DNA from: Siphonodentalium dalli
Lineage: Eukaryota > Mollusca > Scaphopoda > Gadilida > Siphonodentaliidae
NCBI GenBank assembly: GCA_032622095.1
Contig: CP136069.1
Span: forward strand, 187,541,122-187,605,121
Length of the DNA: 64,000 nucleotides
Direction of reading: 5' to 3'
Below are positions 60,063 through 64,000 of this stretch, one piece after another. How positions within the stretch are numbered: position 1 is the stretch's first letter; each line of letters opens with the position of its first letter. A model generated the notes under the pieces. The model saw only the letters and a program-made list of their open reading frames with translations. It was not told the origin of the DNA and ran no database searches. Both the position numbers and the translations under genes were made by a program.

Positions 60063-63000
60063 CTGTGAAACAGTGAGGAACAACTATTAACAAAGAAATA
60101 TATTCCCTGCATTGTTTGTTTAACCCTTTCAGTGCCAAGTCCGATTTTTTATTAACCCATATACACTGTGCCAATGCATTCTCTTATATATGCGAGTCGA
60201 CCATAGGTCGCCTCGCATATATAAGAGAATGCATTGGCCTAACAAATTTTCATCATTTATTTTGTTGTTATTTTTTACAATTTTTTACAATTTTAATAAT
60301 TTTTTCTTATATTCTACTCTCTTTCGGTGCCAGACTTATTTTGTAGGTTTAGTGCCAGGGAATCTTACGTTTTTCATGGGCATCAAAATTATTTCTATGA
60401 ATACTTAGTGATAGTTTTGAGTTATAACATGCCCCTAAGGTTTTAACCAGTTTGTTTTTAAATTCGCTATAGCATGCTTAAGCATACCCAAAAAAAATTC
60501 AACCCAAAAAAAATAAAAAATAATAATTTTACAGACCGTAAATTAGGGTCGATGAGATCGGCCCCTGGCACTGAAAGGGTTAATGCTATAAAGTTCCAGG
60601 TCAGAATATCAAAAAGTTTCAACAGGTTGATTATGATCTCTATGGGCGTAGCCAGAGTACATATTCGTGAAATGATATATGGACTTTTGAAGGGATCTTA
60701 CCGGCCGCTGTTATGCATCCAATGAGACGCAGACCCACAGCTAGTCTGGGTATGTCACTCTCCAGAGAATCCTCATTCATCCACCCGCTTATCATCATTT
60801 CACATCTCACGTCATCAGTTAATTTGCGCTTATTCTCTATAATCCCGATCGAATCATCGTCGATGCCCAGGAAGCACGCCAGTCCAGGCCAATTTAAATA
60901 TACATTCTCGTGTAGGCTGATGGTCCGGATCACCTTTTTAATTTCCACGTCTGTTGGTAGAATCAAACCGATACCAATTTAACACTTTCTATCTATACTA
61001 AATGGATTCTCCCACTAAGTTATAAAAGTATTCATTAGAATAATAATATTTTGATAAGCGTTCAGCTGCGTTCAGAATTAATATTATGCATGCCATCAAA
61101 CAATAAAACACATGTAGTTATAATTATTATAGACATGCCATGATCACATGCAATCATTTATTAATTATTGTATTATTATGTATTTTATTCTTAGCATACT
61201 GACTTTATTGGTGTTTATGCAAATAAATCTTATCTTATCTTATCTTAGAATGGTATATTAATCATTTGGAGGGGTGTTCAGGAAAAATGAGCAGACGACA
61301 ATAAGATAATAAAAGTGCAGAATTATTCATATTCTTTGGTGGGAAATGTTTGGATAATAATTTCAACAATCGACCTATGAATAGTGACCCATGAGTATTC
61401 GTCTGTAAAGTATAGGATTATATCGGAAATAGTATAGCAGTATGCAGCCAATGAGAACCTAAGAAAGTAAGGAGAGATAGAATATGCATGTGTATTCTAT
61501 GTACCTTGTGTGGAACCAGCTGTGCGTTCCTTGTGGTGTTTGTCAATGTCGCCAAGGGTTTCGGCTAGATCCGGCCTCCCGCAAACAAGTAACAACTCCA
61601 TCAGCTTCACCGCCTGTTGGTGAACATTAAAGATGCATAATCAGAATTAATGCTCCCAAATTACTACTACTTAAATTTGGCTTCGGGGTGGGGGGGGGGG
61701 GGGTAAAAATATTTGATTCGAGTCGAGTAAACCACCCATCAAAGCTCAGAGTGATCAGATATCGATTTTTGAAATTTGTTATTTCCCGAGGTATGTAATT
61801 TTTGGCGGCCTGGCAATTATTCATCAAGTCGACAGTCTAGGGCCAAATTGCGGATGGAGATCGATAACTCAAGTCGATTTGGGTGTTATATATTTGATTA
61901 TCCGGCCATATTTCGTTGAACATAATGTTGATAACTAACGTGTTTGGGCAATGTTATACTATAGTTGACTGTGGTTAGCATTATTTTGGGGCAATTAATA
62001 GAATCTGATAACTGAGGCGGCATTTCAAAAATGTTGTTGCTGGAATCTGATTATATTGGGACCATCGAATCGGATTGAGTACCTTTAATATCATTCAGGG
62101 GATTCTTGCTAAAGCATAGATTGGTACATCCTGTATTCAGACATATACAAGTTAATAGAACCCAGTTTGCAGTTTCGTATACGTGTGTGTATGTAACGTT
62201 TGCCAATGTTTTGCATTGCTGCTTGAGCTCCGGCAAAGCATATACATACAGTCATATTTAATTTCTATGATACCTGTCTCTCATTTTAAAACAGCCAGTT
62301 TTACCTGTATTATCGCATCTTATGTGTGTATTTTCTTGATGGAGAATGGCATGTTAGTACATGTCATAGTGCGTGCTTTGGTTGTCTATATTTAGGGAGA
62401 ATATCTGCCGTGTTAGCAATAACCTAATAATATGCCCGAGCTTCTTTATTTGTCGAGAACGTCATGTTTATATAGTACGAACCTTATGCATGGTGAATGA
62501 AATGTCAGTACGAACTTTATCGCATGCGCGGGGTGGCTTTCTTTAGGAGAATACTATAATGGTATACGAACCTTACCACATGCAAATGGTGTCTTTCTTT
62601 ACGGAAAATTCAATGTTAGTACTAACCTTGTCGCCTGCCTTGCATGTGCGCCTTTATTTCGGGAGAATATAAAGTTAGTACGAAGTTCTACGACCCTGTC
62701 GCATGCTCGGGTGTCTTTCTTTGCGTAAAATTACATGTTGGTACGAACTTTGTCGCATGCTCGGGTGTCTTTCTTTGCGTAGAATTCCATGTTGGTACGA
62801 GCTTTGTCGCATGCCCTAAGCGTCTTTCTTTACGGAAAATGCAACGATAATACTGACGTTGTCGCACACCATAGGCGTCTTTCTGTACCAACTGATGAGC
62901 AATAAGTACTAACCTTGTCGCAGACCCTTGGCGTCTTTCTGTACCAACTGATGAGCAGTCGGAAGACGAATCGGCCATCATAAGAATTATCGTTAGAGAC

Positions 63001-63110
63001 CAGTATGGATTGAACTCGCGATTTCGGTATTCTCAGATGCCTCACGACTGTTTTCCACTGATCGTTGAGTTCTTCGCCGATGGAACTGAGATAGTATTCA
63101 TTCACAGGAC
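59896..63110 (-). CDS. Second copy of the death-domain gene, last four exons
   Basis: Exons in transcript order are 63110-62914, 61613-61505, 60950-60702 and 60062-59896 (stop at 59896-59898). They appear identical to copy 1 in sequence, splice sites and phase, encoding death domain 1 (two exons), death domain 2 and the 54-residue tail. If the 9,426-bp unit is complete, the N-terminal exon should lie at about 66606-67204, beyond this window. Copy 1 lies immediately downstream on the same strand. Read-through splicing from exon 60702 into exon 57778 would be out of phase, so they are best seen as separate genes. Confidence 0.7.
60120..60583. mobile_element. TTAA MITE, family F1, in the last intron of copy 2
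   Basis: Equivalent of 50694-51157; core at 60170-60238. Duplicated with its host segment, so not an independent insertion. Confidence 0.85.
60702..60950 (-). CDS. Death-domain gene copy 2, death domain 2 exon
   Basis: Equivalent of 51276-51524. Confidence 0.75.
60979..61426. mobile_element. F3-type MITE remnant (copy 2)
   Basis: Equivalent of 51553-52000, carrying the same retroelement insertion at 61035-61251. Confidence 0.5.
61505..61613 (-). CDS. Death-domain gene copy 2, end of death domain 1
   Basis: Equivalent of 52079-52187. Confidence 0.75.
62446..62956 (-). repeat. Splice-donor-containing repeat (copy 2)
   Basis: Equivalent of 53020-53530. Confidence 0.8.
62914..63110 (-). CDS. 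Death-domain gene copy 2, start of death domain 1
   Basis: Equivalent of 53488-53684. Confidence 0.75.
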
Positions 63111-64000
63111 CTGAAGGACACACGTGCTTGCAAGTATAAATCGCTAACATAATTATAAGGAGCTATATTAAACAATCTAAAAAGAACAACAAATTGGAGA
63201 TGCTGTGGTAGATTTGTTGCATTAGAAAATGTGACTCGAATCTACGAACCGAATTTGGTAAATATCGGATTACGTTTGTTAAGAGTTATCGCGCTAGTGC
63301 ATGCTTTCGCGGCAAAGTAAGATACCCGATAAACAGCCGAAGAGGCATAACTCTGCATGGCAGGACTGGTTTTCGATCTCATTCAAGAGATTCACAAGTA
63401 GAAGACATGGTCTACATTTAGTCTAAATGGAATTACGTTTGTTATGAGTTATCGGTATTATGTCATGGCGTGGAAAGGACAGACGACCAACCAAACGGAC
63501 ACCCACCGTCATTCACCAATTTGATAATTGATCATATACAACAAAATGTATAGACAACACAGGCACTTCCTGGGGCAGCAAGATTTGGGTTTATCTCATT
63601 GACACATGAAATGTGTACAGTCTACACATTATATTTCGAATATTTTCTGGTCTAAAATGGTGCGGTTATTTAGCTAACGAACAATAGTGGTTACTGTTAA
63701 CAGAGACCGTAAATTTTATTGTGTGATTTTGTCACAAATAAACGTAAATTAGACTCGCTTATAACTGTAGAATAAAACAATACAAACAATCAATCTGGGA
63801 CATTTGAACGTAGCTATGGGAACAGCCTAATGATCTCTATCGCTATATGGTATCGACTATCGCCTGAATGGTCTGTTCTAAAAATAGAACAAAGTGTCCC
63901 ATTTAATCATCTCATTTCATAATAAAATATTCGAAATAAAATTAATATTATTTGATAGAAGCGTTTCGGGACAGGGTGTGTGCAATTCATATTTATTATT
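63111..64000. other. Intron of copy 2 to the window edge
   Basis: Equivalent of 53685-54574; nothing recognised. Confidence 0.5.

Larger units (their letters stand above)
59524..64000. repeat. Segmental duplication, copy 2 (runs off the window)
   Basis: Same as 50098-54574 at a constant 9,426-bp offset. The window ends inside it, so its right end is unknown. Confidence 0.95.

Overview
This is non-coding-rich, AT-rich animal DNA. Single-exon Toll-like receptor (TLR) genes, multi-exon death-domain genes with GT/AG introns, Helitron ends and very many minisatellites and MITEs all point to a lophotrochozoan invertebrate. A mollusc, probably a bivalve, is my best guess; this is inferred from gene and repeat style, not from a marker gene.

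Layout, left to right. 1-3179: mobile-element relics, including the first hairpin-bearing TTAA MITE (894-1369). 3180-7035: a 21-bp satellite. 7220-12226: duplicon B1, with a TLR copy broken by seven single-base indels (7258-9809) and its 3' flank of minisatellites and MITEs. 12227-14740: a decayed LINE. 14741-31340: accessory DNA with tandem repeats, a third copy of the TLR 3' flank (23125-23610) and head-to-tail Helitrons (24042-25465). 31340-31973: another Helitron, ending just upstream of the intact TLR (32060-34603), which heads duplicon B2 (32015-39774). 39775-49600: arrays and palindromic MITEs of several superfamilies. 49595-64000: a cluster of minus-strand death-domain genes. Here a segment is repeated with a 9,426-bp offset and no difference that I could see over the 4,477 bases visible twice.

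Two gene systems can be supported, both resembling innate-immunity modules. (1) A pair of type I membrane TLRs: LRR ectodomain, one membrane-proximal cysteine cap, one TM helix and a TIR domain with the usual box motifs. (2) A cytosolic-looking adaptor built as N-terminal region (possibly UPA-like), death domain, death domain, short tail. I joined it from five exons whose splice sites and phases all agree (50470-57778, minus strand); its last four exons recur at 59896-63110.

The most unusual material is a palindromic core of about 69 bp. It has eight full copies and one half copy here, carried inside TTAA-flanked elements whose outer ends belong to different families, and its stem tip shows paired changes between families. 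Other items for a second look are a minisatellite that multiplies an exon end together with its splice donor, a 43-bp array grown from a decayed terminal exon, and seven exact TCAAGGTCA-type nuclear-receptor half-sites delivered by a Helitron upstream of the intact TLR.

All repeat copy numbers are estimates from span divided by unit length, and all identities are by-eye readings.
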